From an uncultured Maribacter sp. (GTDB taxonomy: Bacteria > Bacteroidota > Bacteroidia > Flavobacteriales > Flavobacteriaceae): a DNA stretch of 64,000 bases. Shown piece by piece: positions 16,417 through 25,877 of this stretch. The DNA lies in contig CANMKG010000003.1 of the NCBI GenBank assembly GCA_947498505.1, positions 372,001 to 436,000 on the forward strand, written 5' to 3'. The notes under the pieces are model-generated. The model saw only the letters and a list, made by a program, of their open reading frames with translations, did not search any database and had not been told where the DNA came from. The translations under genes and the position numbers were made by a program. Within the stretch, counting starts at the first letter, position 1. Each line of letters opens with the position of its first letter.

Positions 16417-18852
16417 ATGATTAAAACTTATATTAAAATCGCCTGGAGAAACCTAAGAAAGCAGCCCTTTTTTACGTTTATAAATACCTTTGGATTAGCT
16501 GTTGGTATGGCAGGAGGGCTGCTTATTTCATTATATATTTATGATGAATTGAGTTATGATAAAATGTTCGCAGATTCAGAACGCATTCACCGAATTAATA
16601 ATGACATTAAGTTCGGAGGAGAAGAAAGAGTCTTTGCAGTTACTCCAGCACCAATGGCTGATGCTGTTGCAAATGATTTTTCGGAGATAGAAACAGTTAC
16701 TAGATTTAGAACTAACGGAAGTTTACTTGTTAGAAAACTTGATACTGAGGCAAATATCAAAGAGCAAGGGACTACCTATGTCGATGCTAGCTTTTTTGAA
16801 ATGTTTGGAATTAATTTAATAACAGGAGATTCTAATACCGCACTTAAAGAACCAAATACTTTAATTTTAACCAAATCATCAGCTGAAAAACATTTTGGGT
16901 CTACAAATGTTCTTGGGCAAAGTGTTTTAGTAGATAATACTAATACTTACACTGTTGTAGGGGTTATTGATGATTTACCTTTGAATTCGTTTTTACGCGA
17001 ATACACCGTTTTCATGTCGATGGAAGGTTATGCGGATGCTAAAATTGTGAACTGGGGGAGTAACAACTATCAAACATTCATAAAACTTATTCCTACAGCT
17101 AATGTCGCTGATATTCAAGAACAGCTTCGTGGATTTTTAGGAAAATATGTTGTTCCAGGAATACAGCAATTTATGCCAGGTATAACCGAGGAAGAATTTA
17201 AAGCCGGGGGGAATCATTTAATTTATAGTACTATGCCACTTGAAGATATTCATCTTCATTCTAATATGGTAGCCGAAATAACACCAAATAATAATATTCA
17301 GAGTGTTTATATATTATCATTTATAGCCTTATTTCTTATTGTTTTGGCTGCGGTAAATTTTATGAATCTTTCTACAGCACATTCGTTAAAAAGAGCTAAA
17401 GAAGTTGGAGTTAGAAAAACACTAGGTTCTAATAAGGCAGAGCTTGTAAAACAATTTTTAATAGAATCTGGATTAATATCATTTTTGTCATTAGCACTAG
17501 CAATAACTTTGGTCGTAATTGCATTACCGTTTTTTAATTCGTTGGCCGATAAAAATATTACGTTGCCTTTTACTAACCCTTTGTTTTGGATAATTTTATT
17601 AACAACAACAATTGTTTTAGCTCTGCTTTCTGGGAGTTATCCTTCATTTTTTATGTCAAGATTTATTCCTGTAAAAGTACTTAAAGGAGGAGGGCAAAAT
17701 AGTGTTGAAGGTGGTAAGGTTAGAAATTCATTGGTTATTTTTCAGTTTTCAATTTCGGTTTTACTAATTGTAAGCACATTAGTTGTCTATCAACAATTAA
17801 AATACATTCAGAATAAAGATTTAGGCTTTTCTAAAGATCAAGTTTTAGTAATTAACGATGTGTATGGAGTAGGCACAAAAATGGAATCGTTTAAAGAACA
17901 AGTTAAGCAGCTAAGTTTTGTAAAAAATGCAAGCTTAAGTAGTTATTTTCCAACACCATCAAGCAGAAGTGATAGTACCTTTTCTCCTAAAGATGGGGGT
18001 TCACAACAAGAGAACGCTATTAGTATGCAATTTTGGGGAGTAGATTTTGATTATGTATCAACTATAGGGCTAGATCTTATTGCTGGGCGCGATTTTGATA
18101 GGTTACACGGTAATGATTCTACCAGTATAATCGTGAATGAATCCGCAGTAGCAAATATGGGAGTATCGCCAAACGAAGCTTTAGGTAAAAGATATACTCC
18201 AGATATGGGTTCAGAAGATGCTATTTATTATACAATAATTGGAGTGGTGAAGGACTTTCATTTTAATTCTTTAAGAGAAGGGATTGAAGCATTAAGTCTT
18301 TATATAGATAATAACGCTTATGCAATGGCTGTAAAATTAGAAGCTGGAGATTTTTCACAGGCTATTTCTGGAATTGAAAAAATATGGAATGAGCTAGCGC
18401 CAGGGCAGCCTTTTGACTACTATTTTATGGAAGACTCTTTTAATACAACTTACAAGGCGGAGAGACGTTTGGGGAATATTTTTATAATTTTTACAATACT
18501 CTCCATATTAATTGCATGCTTAGGGTTATTTGGTTTAGCTGCTTTTAACGCTGAAAAACGAACTAAAGAAATTGGAGTTAGAAAAGTGTTAGGAGCAAGT
18601 GTGGGTCAAATAACGTTTGCGCTTATTACTGATTTTTTAAAATTGGTAGGTATTGCTATAGTAGTTTCATTACCAATTGGTTGGTACGCAATGCATAAAT
18701 GGCTTGAAGATTTTTCGTATCGAATAGAAATAGGTTGGTGGGTGTTTGTATTGGCGGCATTGTTAGCCGTATGTATTTCAATACTTACGGTTAGTTATCA
18801 AAGTATACGAGCAGCTATTGTTAATCCTGTAAAAAGTTTACGAACAGAGTAA
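16417..18852 (+). CDS. FtsX/MacB-type ABC permease P7
   Basis: This 811-residue permease starts MIKTYIKIAWRNLRKQP. It has the duplicated eight-segment layout, coupling motifs AKEVGVRKTLGS and TKEIGVRKVLGA, GVVKDFHFNSL in the second periplasmic domain, and ends PVKSLRTE. It follows the esterase after a 138-nt gap, the largest in the array. The gap has no convincing terminator, but it ends in the same ACAATC-ATG context as other members. P7 may therefore begin a second transcription unit or be expressed by read-through. Confidence 0.92.
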   Translation: MIKTYIKIAWRNLRKQPFFTFINTFGLAVGMAGGLLISLYIYDELSYDKMFADSERIHRINNDIKFGGEERVFAVTPAPMADAVANDFSEIETVTRFRTNGSLLVRKLDTEANIKEQGTTYVDASFFEMFGINLITGDSNTALKEPNTLILTKSSAEKHFGSTNVLGQSVLVDNTNTYTVVGVIDDLPLNSFLREYTVFMSMEGYADAKIVNWGSNNYQTFIKLIPTANVADIQEQLRGFLGKYVVPGIQQFMPGITEEEFKAGGNHLIYSTMPLEDIHLHSNMVAEITPNNNIQSVYILSFIALFLIVLAAVNFMNLSTAHSLKRAKEVGVRKTLGSNKAELVKQFLIESGLISFLSLALAITLVVIALPFFNSLADKNITLPFTNPLFWIILLTTTIVLALLSGSYPSFFMSRFIPVKVLKGGGQNSVEGGKVRNSLVIFQFSISVLLIVSTLVVYQQLKYIQNKDLGFSKDQVLVINDVYGVGTKMESFKEQVKQLSFVKNASLSSYFPTPSSRSDSTFSPKDGGSQQENAISMQFWGVDFDYVSTIGLDLIAGRDFDRLHGNDSTSIIVNESAVANMGVSPNEALGKRYTPDMGSEDAIYYTIIGVVKDFHFNSLREGIEALSLYIDNNAYAMAVKLEAGDFSQAISGIEKIWNELAPGQPFDYYFMEDSFNTTYKAERRLGNIFIIFTILSILIACLGLFGLAAFNAEKRTKEIGVRKVLGASVGQITFALITDFLKLVGIAIVVSLPIGWYAMHKWLEDFSYRIEIGWWVFVLAALLAVCISILTVSYQSIRAAIVNPVKSLRTE

Positions 18853-18865
18853 TATATGGAAAAAC

Positions 18866-21334
18866 ATGAATAATCAAGTGCTAAAAACAGTTTTAAGAAG
18901 TCTTAGAAGGAAAAAATTTTTATCGCTAACAAAAGTTTTAGGGTTAATTGTAGGGTACGCAGTTTTTCTTTTTCTAACAGAAAAAATTCAATTTGAAGAG
19001 AGTTATGATACTTTTTGGGGGAATGCTGAGAATATTTATAGGGTTGCTTTAGACGTTACCAATAAAGAGGGAGAAGAATTAAAGTCTGCAAAAAATTTCT
19101 CAGGGTCTTCGGCTCTTTTAGACGCGGAGATAGATGGTGTAGTTTCTCACGTTAATTTTGGAAAAGATATAGTGACTGTTTTTAATGGGCCAGATCAAAA
19201 AATACAGGATGTAGATTTTGCTTGGAGTGACCCTTCGTTTTTTGAAGTTTTTGATAGAAAAATTTTGAAATCGGAGTCCAAAGAATTGTTAGAAAACATT
19301 CATGGTGTTACCATTTCGCAATCTTTTGCAAAAAAGCTTTTTGGAGATGAAAATCCTTTAGGTAAAGAAATATCAGTTAATGAGGGGTGGACGTATGTTG
19401 TGGATGCGGTTTTTGAAGATATACCCGCCAATAGTCATATAAAAATTGATATGATAGGGTCCTACAAAACACTCTTTTATTATATGCAAAATTTTGATAA
19501 TAGAGCTCAAGTACTGATTGATAATCCAGATTATGAATTTAATCAGCCAACGCCATATGAAACTAGAAGATGGGGCGCGCCTGTAGAGTATCGCCCATAT
19601 TGTTATGTTAAATTAAAAAAAGGAACTTCCATTGCTGGTATTGAAGCAATGGTAACACCATTACTAAAAAAAGTAGCGTTACCTCAAAATTTGAAAGATT
19701 CTAACATAAATTTTTTGTTTCAACCCGTAGCAGATATTCATCTAAAATCTAAATTAGAACATGAAATTTCGGCTAATGGCAATGAAAAACAACTACTTTT
19801 CTTATATATAATTATTGCTGTTGTACTTATAGTATGTATTATTAATTTTATCAATTTAAATACAATTTCTGCTATTGAAAGCTTAAAAGGCTTCACTATA
19901 AGAGTGCTTAATGGCTCTAAGCATGTTCAGATATTTCAAATAATGCTTGCAGAGAGTTTTGTATTTAATTTTTTCGCTTTGGCTATTGCAATACCATTGG
20001 CGCACGGACTTGTAGTTTCGCAGTTAGGATTATCTCAAATAGGTAATTTATCACTTTTCATAGTATTAGCAATAGCTGGTGGTATAACAGTATTGGCGGC
20101 AGCAATACCATTTGTTTCGATTGTAAAAAATAGAATTTTTGGAGCGTTAAAAGGAGGGAGTAACAGCATACGTCAAAAATGGACGGGTCAAAAAGTAACG
20201 GTAACATTACAATTTGTAATAACAATTGTTTTAATAGTATCAACTCTTGGTATTTATAAACAAATGAATTTCATGATGGATAAGGAGTTAGGATTTAATG
20301 GTAATAAAACCATTTATAGCTTTACTCCTATGACAATGAATCAACACCCCGATATACCAAATAAGTTGCGGACATTTAAAAATGAGGTTTTAGCACTTAG
20401 CGGCGTAAATTCTTTTTCCGTAAGTTCAAGTATTCCCGGAAAAATGCCGCACCGCGAAAGCAATCAGGTAAAAGAAATAAATTCGGCAGAACCTTATGCA
20501 ACAAGTTTTAATCAAATAAGCGTAGACGAAGGGTATATAAATACCTATGATATAAAATTACTTGCTGGAACAAATTTAAAAAACCAAAGCAAATGGAATT
20601 CAGATGAGGTGCTAATTAATAAAATTGCTATGGAAAAAATGGGATATAAAGACCCAAACAAAGCAATTGGAAAAGTAATTGTAATAGGCAATAAAAATTA
20701 TGCAATTCAAGGGGTGATGGAAAACTACCATCATGTTTCTTTACATAATACGGTGCAACCTACAATATACATTCAAAACTTGCAGTGGGATCACGGTGTA
20801 GGGTATTATTCAATGCAACTTACATCAAATAATATAACCGAGATTACTTCGCAGATAGCGGCAATTTGGGAGAGTTTATATCCTAAAGAAGAATTTATAT
20901 TTAACTTTTCTGATAGCACTTTTGAAAAACAATATGGCAGAGATCAGAAGTTTAATAAAATATTGAGTGTTTCAACTTTTTTAGCATTATTGATTTCTTG
21001 TTTAGGGCTATTGGGAGTAGCTTTATTTAACACTAAAAAGAGAATTAAAGAAATAGGTATCAGGAAAGTTAATGGAGCAAAAATCAATGAGATTATTGTA
21101 ATGTTAAATCGCGATTTTATAAAATGGGTTATAATAGCTTACATCGTTGCTTGTCCTATTTCTTGGTATGCAATAGATAAGTGGTTGGAAAATTTTGCAT
21201 ACAAAACTTCAATTTCATGGTGGATTTATGCTTTAGCTGGTGTTGTTGCAATTACAATTGCTTTGTTAACTGTTAGTTGGCAAAGTTTTAAAGCTGCTAA
21301 AAATAATCCAGTTAATGCATTACGAAACGAATAA
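18866..21334 (+). CDS. Divergent FtsX/MacB-type ABC permease P8
   Basis: At 822 residues this is the longest and most divergent array member. It starts MNNQVLKTVLRSLRRKK instead of the M(I/F)KNY.KIAWRN start shared by the others. The first coupling motif is degenerate (LKGFTIRVLNGS in place of AKEIGVRKVLGS) while the second is intact (IKEIGIRKVNGA). GVVKDFHF is replaced by GVMENYHHVSL, and the tail is NPVNALRNE. It begins only 13 nt after P7 and is followed 10 nt later by the second ATPase gene, so it may be the dedicated partner of that ATPase. Confidence 0.9.
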   Translation: MNNQVLKTVLRSLRRKKFLSLTKVLGLIVGYAVFLFLTEKIQFEESYDTFWGNAENIYRVALDVTNKEGEELKSAKNFSGSSALLDAEIDGVVSHVNFGKDIVTVFNGPDQKIQDVDFAWSDPSFFEVFDRKILKSESKELLENIHGVTISQSFAKKLFGDENPLGKEISVNEGWTYVVDAVFEDIPANSHIKIDMIGSYKTLFYYMQNFDNRAQVLIDNPDYEFNQPTPYETRRWGAPVEYRPYCYVKLKKGTSIAGIEAMVTPLLKKVALPQNLKDSNINFLFQPVADIHLKSKLEHEISANGNEKQLLFLYIIIAVVLIVCIINFINLNTISAIESLKGFTIRVLNGSKHVQIFQIMLAESFVFNFFALAIAIPLAHGLVVSQLGLSQIGNLSLFIVLAIAGGITVLAAAIPFVSIVKNRIFGALKGGSNSIRQKWTGQKVTVTLQFVITIVLIVSTLGIYKQMNFMMDKELGFNGNKTIYSFTPMTMNQHPDIPNKLRTFKNEVLALSGVNSFSVSSSIPGKMPHRESNQVKEINSAEPYATSFNQISVDEGYINTYDIKLLAGTNLKNQSKWNSDEVLINKIAMEKMGYKDPNKAIGKVIVIGNKNYAIQGVMENYHHVSLHNTVQPTIYIQNLQWDHGVGYYSMQLTSNNITEITSQIAAIWESLYPKEEFIFNFSDSTFEKQYGRDQKFNKILSVSTFLALLISCLGLLGVALFNTKKRIKEIGIRKVNGAKINEIIVMLNRDFIKWVIIAYIVACPISWYAIDKWLENFAYKTSISWWIYALAGVVAITIALLTVSWQSFKAAKNNPVNALRNE

Positions 21335-21344
21335 AAAAATACAT

Positions 21345-22007
21345 ATGTTACTACAGTTAAATAATATTTTCAAGTGGGTACAATCAGGAGGACAACGTGT
21401 TTTTCTTTTAAAAGACATTAACCTTTCAGTTGAAGAGGGAGAATTTATATCAATAATGGGACCATCAGGTTCCGGAAAATCTACGCTACTTAATGTAATA
21501 GGGATGTTGGATGGTTTTAATGAAGGTGAATATAATTTCATGGATGAATCTGTTCACACATTAAAAGAAAAGCATAGGGCAAACCTATATAAACAATACA
21601 TAGGTTTTGTTTTTCAGGCGTACCATTTAATAGATGAACTTACGGTTAAGGAAAATCTTGAAATGCCATTACTTTATAATAAAACATCAAGCTCTGAACG
21701 TAAGGCATTAGTAGCGGATAGTTTAGATCGGTTTAATATTGTTGGCAAAAAGGATTTGTTTCCGTCTCAGCTTAGCGGAGGACAACAGCAATTAGTTGGT
21801 ATTGCAAGAGCTTTAATTGCCAGCCCTAAATTAATTTTAGCTGACGAACCCACAGGAAATTTAAATTCTAAACAAGGGGAAGAAATTATGGAGTTATTTA
21901 AACAATTAAATGCTGAGGGAGTTACTATAATACAAGTAACACATTCTGAAAAAAATGCAGCTTATGGCTCTAGAATTATTAATCTTTTAGATGGTCGTAG
22001 TGTTTAG
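21345..22007 (+). CDS. Second LolD/MacB-type ABC ATP-binding protein
   Basis: This 220-residue ATPase uses ATG 21345. An in-frame ATG at 21315 would overlap P8 and add ten non-homologous residues. Walker A GPSGSGKST (39-47), signature LSGGQQQLVGIARA (143-156), Walker B LILADEPTGNLNS (163-175) and His200 are all present. Position 150 is Leu where the first ATPase of the cluster, and most of the family, has Arg, and Ala is replaced by Gly two residues on. The core nucleotide-binding residues are kept, so it is probably active. It closes the cluster and likely serves P8 and/or P7. Confidence 0.92.
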   Translation: MLLQLNNIFKWVQSGGQRVFLLKDINLSVEEGEFISIMGPSGSGKSTLLNVIGMLDGFNEGEYNFMDESVHTLKEKHRANLYKQYIGFVFQAYHLIDELTVKENLEMPLLYNKTSSSERKALVADSLDRFNIVGKKDLFPSQLSGGQQQLVGIARALIASPKLILADEPTGNLNSKQGEEIMELFKQLNAEGVTIIQVTHSEKNAAYGSRIINLLDGRSV

Positions 22008-22020
22008 TCTAGGGTATTAT

Positions 22021-22050
22021 TGTTTTATTTAAAACATTTAATACATTTTT
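22021..22050 (+). terminator. Weak hairpin with T8 after the ABC cluster
   Basis: TGTTTTA and TAAAACA (22021-22027, 22030-22036) can pair, and a run of eight T follows at 22043-22050. The stem is short, AT-only apart from one G-C pair, and separated from the T-run by several bases. It is a doubtful terminator between the ATPase gene and the TPP riboswitch. Confidence 0.25.
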
Positions 22051-22077
22051 TTTAAGCTTTAATATTATACATTTACA

Positions 22078-22164
22078 CTGTAAACTTTAGGAGTAACTAG
22101 TAATAGTTTGAGAAATATCCTTTGAACCTGATTTGGTTGATACCAGCGTAGGCAAAAGTTACAG
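22078..22164 (+). promoter_or_regulatory. TPP riboswitch (THI element)
   Basis: The highly conserved core is present: TTTGAGAAATATCC, CTTTGAACCTGATTTGG, then TACCAGCGTAGGCAA. The P1 helix closes it: CTGTAAACTTT (22078-22088) pairs with AAAGTTACAG (22155-22164) with one bulged A. It binds thiamine pyrophosphate in the 5' leader and turns off the following genes, here thiS onwards. The gap to the thiS start is about 90 nt and holds a palindrome (22162-22173) and a pyrimidine-rich stretch that may form the expression platform. Confidence 0.95.
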
Positions 22165-22255
22165 TATATACTGCATCTCTTTATTTCTCTTTTTTATTCT
22201 ATAGTTTATTTACATAAACTGGATTAATAATCTTCATAAAAGAGAAATTTAATAA

Positions 22256-22459
22256 ATGATTACTGTAAATATTAATAATCAGGAGTATCAATTTCCAAAT
22301 ACTTCGTCTTTACAAAACATTTTAGAAGATCTTAAGATTTCTCAAAACGGAATAGCTGTAGCTATAAACGAAAGCGTAATATCAAATCTTGAATGGTCAA
22401 AAACGTTTTTAAGCAATAATGATAATGTGTTGATTATAAAGGCAGTTCAAGGAGGGTAA
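22256..22459 (+). CDS. thiS: Sulfur carrier protein ThiS
   Basis: This 67-residue ubiquitin-like carrier begins MITVNINNQEYQFPN and ends AVQGG. The C-terminal Gly-Gly is the end that is adenylated and converted to a thiocarboxylate, which donates sulfur to thiazole synthase ThiG. Length and fold pattern (VAINESVISNLEW..T.L..ND.VLIIKAVQGG) are standard. It is the first gene after the TPP riboswitch. The gene usually needed to activate it (thiF/moeB type) is not seen in this operon. Confidence 0.95.
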   Translation: MITVNINNQEYQFPNTSSLQNILEDLKISQNGIAVAINESVISNLEWSKTFLSNNDNVLIIKAVQGG

Positions 22460-22464
22460 TGGAG

Positions 22465-22558
22465 AATTAGCTTATGGAAATTAGCCATTTGCTATTGAAA
22501 TAAAATATTGAATAATTCAAACGCCAAAGGTTAATAACCAAAGGTAAAAAGCTCATAA
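22465..22558 (+). repeat. Degenerate 7-nt-period repeat tract between thiS and thiC
   Basis: Two separate direct repeats recur at exactly 14-nt offsets: AATTAGC at 22465-22471 and 22479-22485, and CCAAAGG(T) at 22524-22530 and 22538-22544. The intervening 7-mers TTATGGA and TTAATAA keep the register. The tract ends 3 nt before the thiC start. The same period appears at other junctions of this operon. Confidence 0.6.
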
Positions 22559-24424
<1,866 letters not shown>

Positions 24425-24427
24425 ACA

Positions 24428-24448
24428 ATTGCCAATTGTACATTGAAA
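24428..24448 (+). repeat. Three heptamers ending at the start codon of the TenI-like gene
   Basis: Three consecutive 7-mers of the form ATTGNNN occur: ATTGCCA, ATTGTAC and ATTGAAA. The last one ends exactly where ATG 24449 begins. The tract fills nearly the entire thiC to tenI-like gap. Confidence 0.7.
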
Positions 24449-25057
24449 ATGATAGTTTTAATAGCTCCTGAAAATGATATTCCTAATGAAATTGAAATAC
24501 TACATCAGTTATTTCAAGAGGGCTTACAGTATTATCATTTAAGAAAACCAAATAAAAATTATCAAGAGCATTGTGATTATTTAAATCAAATAGATAAACA
24601 GTACCACAAGCGAATTGTGGTTCATCATTTTCATGAATTAGTAAATAAATTCAACTTAAAAGGCATTCACTTTCAAGAACAAAAAAGAATAGACCACATA
24701 GATAACCCTGGTCAATATTTTTTGAATCTAAATATGTATGGAAAAACAATAAGTTCTTCCTTTCATGAGCTTGAAACATTAGAAAACTGCGGTTTTGAAT
24801 TTGATTATCATTTACTAAGTCCAGTATTCTCATCTATATCAAAAAAAGGATATGAGGGTAGGAGGTTTAATGTAAATCATATTAACAAACGAATTATTGG
24901 TATGGGAGGTGTAACTATGGATAATTTAGAAGAATTTGATGAACTAGGTTTTAAAGGTGTTGGTATACTTGGAGGTATTTGGAATAGTAACGAACCAATT
25001 GAAGTTTTTAAAGCAATAAAACATCATTTTATCAATTCATCTAAAACCAATATCTAA
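24449..25057 (+). CDS. TenI/ThiE-family protein (probable thiazole tautomerase)
   Basis: This 202-residue TIM-barrel protein is paralogous to the ThiE encoded downstream. The preferred start is ATG 24449; an in-frame TTG at 24443 lies inside the heptamer repeat. It keeps the ThiE/TenI scaffold (YYHLRKPN, GIHFQ, SPVFSS.SKKGYEGRRF, IIGMGGV, GVGILGG). It lacks ThiE substrate signatures such as ND near residue 60 and the GP(F).T.TK loop. The SKKGYEGRRF segment is close to the KKG.EGRG region of TenI. It most likely tautomerises thiazole phosphate carboxylate rather than joining the two halves of thiamine, but annotation pipelines would probably call it thiamine phosphate synthase. Confidence 0.75.
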   Translation: MIVLIAPENDIPNEIEILHQLFQEGLQYYHLRKPNKNYQEHCDYLNQIDKQYHKRIVVHHFHELVNKFNLKGIHFQEQKRIDHIDNPGQYFLNLNMYGKTISSSFHELETLENCGFEFDYHLLSPVFSSISKKGYEGRRFNVNHINKRIIGMGGVTMDNLEEFDELGFKGVGILGGIWNSNEPIEVFKAIKHHFINSSKTNI

Positions 25058-25058
25058 C

Positions 25059-25850
25059 ATGCAGGAAGAGGATTGTTCATTACTAATTGATAATTGTATA
25101 TTGACAATAGCAGGTCACGACCCATCGGCTGGAGCCGGAATAACTTCGGATATTAAAACATTTGAGGCACATGGTTTGTATGGTTTATCGGTTTGCACAG
25201 CAATTACAGTACAGAACGATATTGATTTTAAAAAGTGTGTTTGGGTTGAACCTGATGTTATTATTTCTCAAATCGAAACATTGTTTGAGCGTTTCACTCT
25301 TCCTGTTGTAAAAATTGGTATTGTAGAAAGTTGGTCTGTATTATTACGTATTGTAAATAAATTGAAGGCTCTTAATTCAGAAATCAAAATAGTTCTAGAC
25401 CCAATTATTAAAGCAAGTTCTGGGTATGATTTTCATACAGAAGAGAATCAAGATTTGTTAGATAAAATATGGGAAGCTTGTTATATTATTACCCCTAATT
25501 ATGATGAGATTAAAAGCTTGTACCCAAAATTAAGTATCGAAGAAACTATAGAACATATTTCTGATTTAACTAATATATATCTTAAAGGTGGGCACCGAGA
25601 AGAAAAAAAAGGTTGGGATGTATTGTATCATTGTGGAATTGTTCAAACAAATATAGAACCTAATGCAACTACTGTTTTTCAGAAACACGGAAGTGGTTGT
25701 GTATTATCTTCTTCTTTGGCAAGTAATATTGCATTAGATATAGCACTAGAAGATGCTTCAAAAAACTCTAAATATTATACTGAAGTGTTTTTAAATAGTA
25801 ATAAATCTTTGTTAGGAGTTCATAATTACAAAAACAGTTTTAACTACTAA
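25059..25850 (+). CDS. thiD: Hydroxymethylpyrimidine/phosphomethylpyrimidine kinase ThiD
   Basis: This 263-residue ribokinase-fold enzyme phosphorylates HMP-P to HMP-PP. Family landmarks are ILTIAGHDPSAGAGITSDIKTF, the TAITVQN block, KIGIVES, VLDPII.ASSG, and the C-terminal anion-hole/catalytic segment HGSGCVLSS. The first 14 or so residues (MQEEDCSLLIDNC) precede the usual family start and are encoded by a heptamer repeat. The open frame starts 1 nt after the TenI-like stop, so the two are probably translationally coupled. Confidence 0.93.
   Translation: MQEEDCSLLIDNCILTIAGHDPSAGAGITSDIKTFEAHGLYGLSVCTAITVQNDIDFKKCVWVEPDVIISQIETLFERFTLPVVKIGIVESWSVLLRIVNKLKALNSEIKIVLDPIIKASSGYDFHTEENQDLLDKIWEACYIITPNYDEIKSLYPKLSIEETIEHISDLTNIYLKGGHREEKKGWDVLYHCGIVQTNIEPNATTVFQKHGSGCVLSSSLASNIALDIALEDASKNSKYYTEVFLNSNKSLLGVHNYKNSFNY
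25072..25106 (+). repeat. Five tandem heptamers inside the 5' end of thiD
   Basis: Five consecutive 7-mers of ATTGNNN type occur: ATTGTTC, ATTACTA, ATTGATA, ATTGTAT and ATTGACA. They encode residues 5-16 of the predicted ThiD, a stretch not expected in the family, and run straight into the conserved LTIAGHDPS block. A 7-nt unit is not a multiple of three, so changes in copy number would shift the frame. Confidence 0.75.
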
Positions 25851-25877
25851 AATTCTTAACTCCTAAAAAAACAAAAC

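Noticed and set aside
970-21334. The permease array as a mobile element or composite transposon
   Set aside because: No transposase, integrase, terminal inverted repeats or tRNA attachment site is visible. Tandem duplication explains the repeats.
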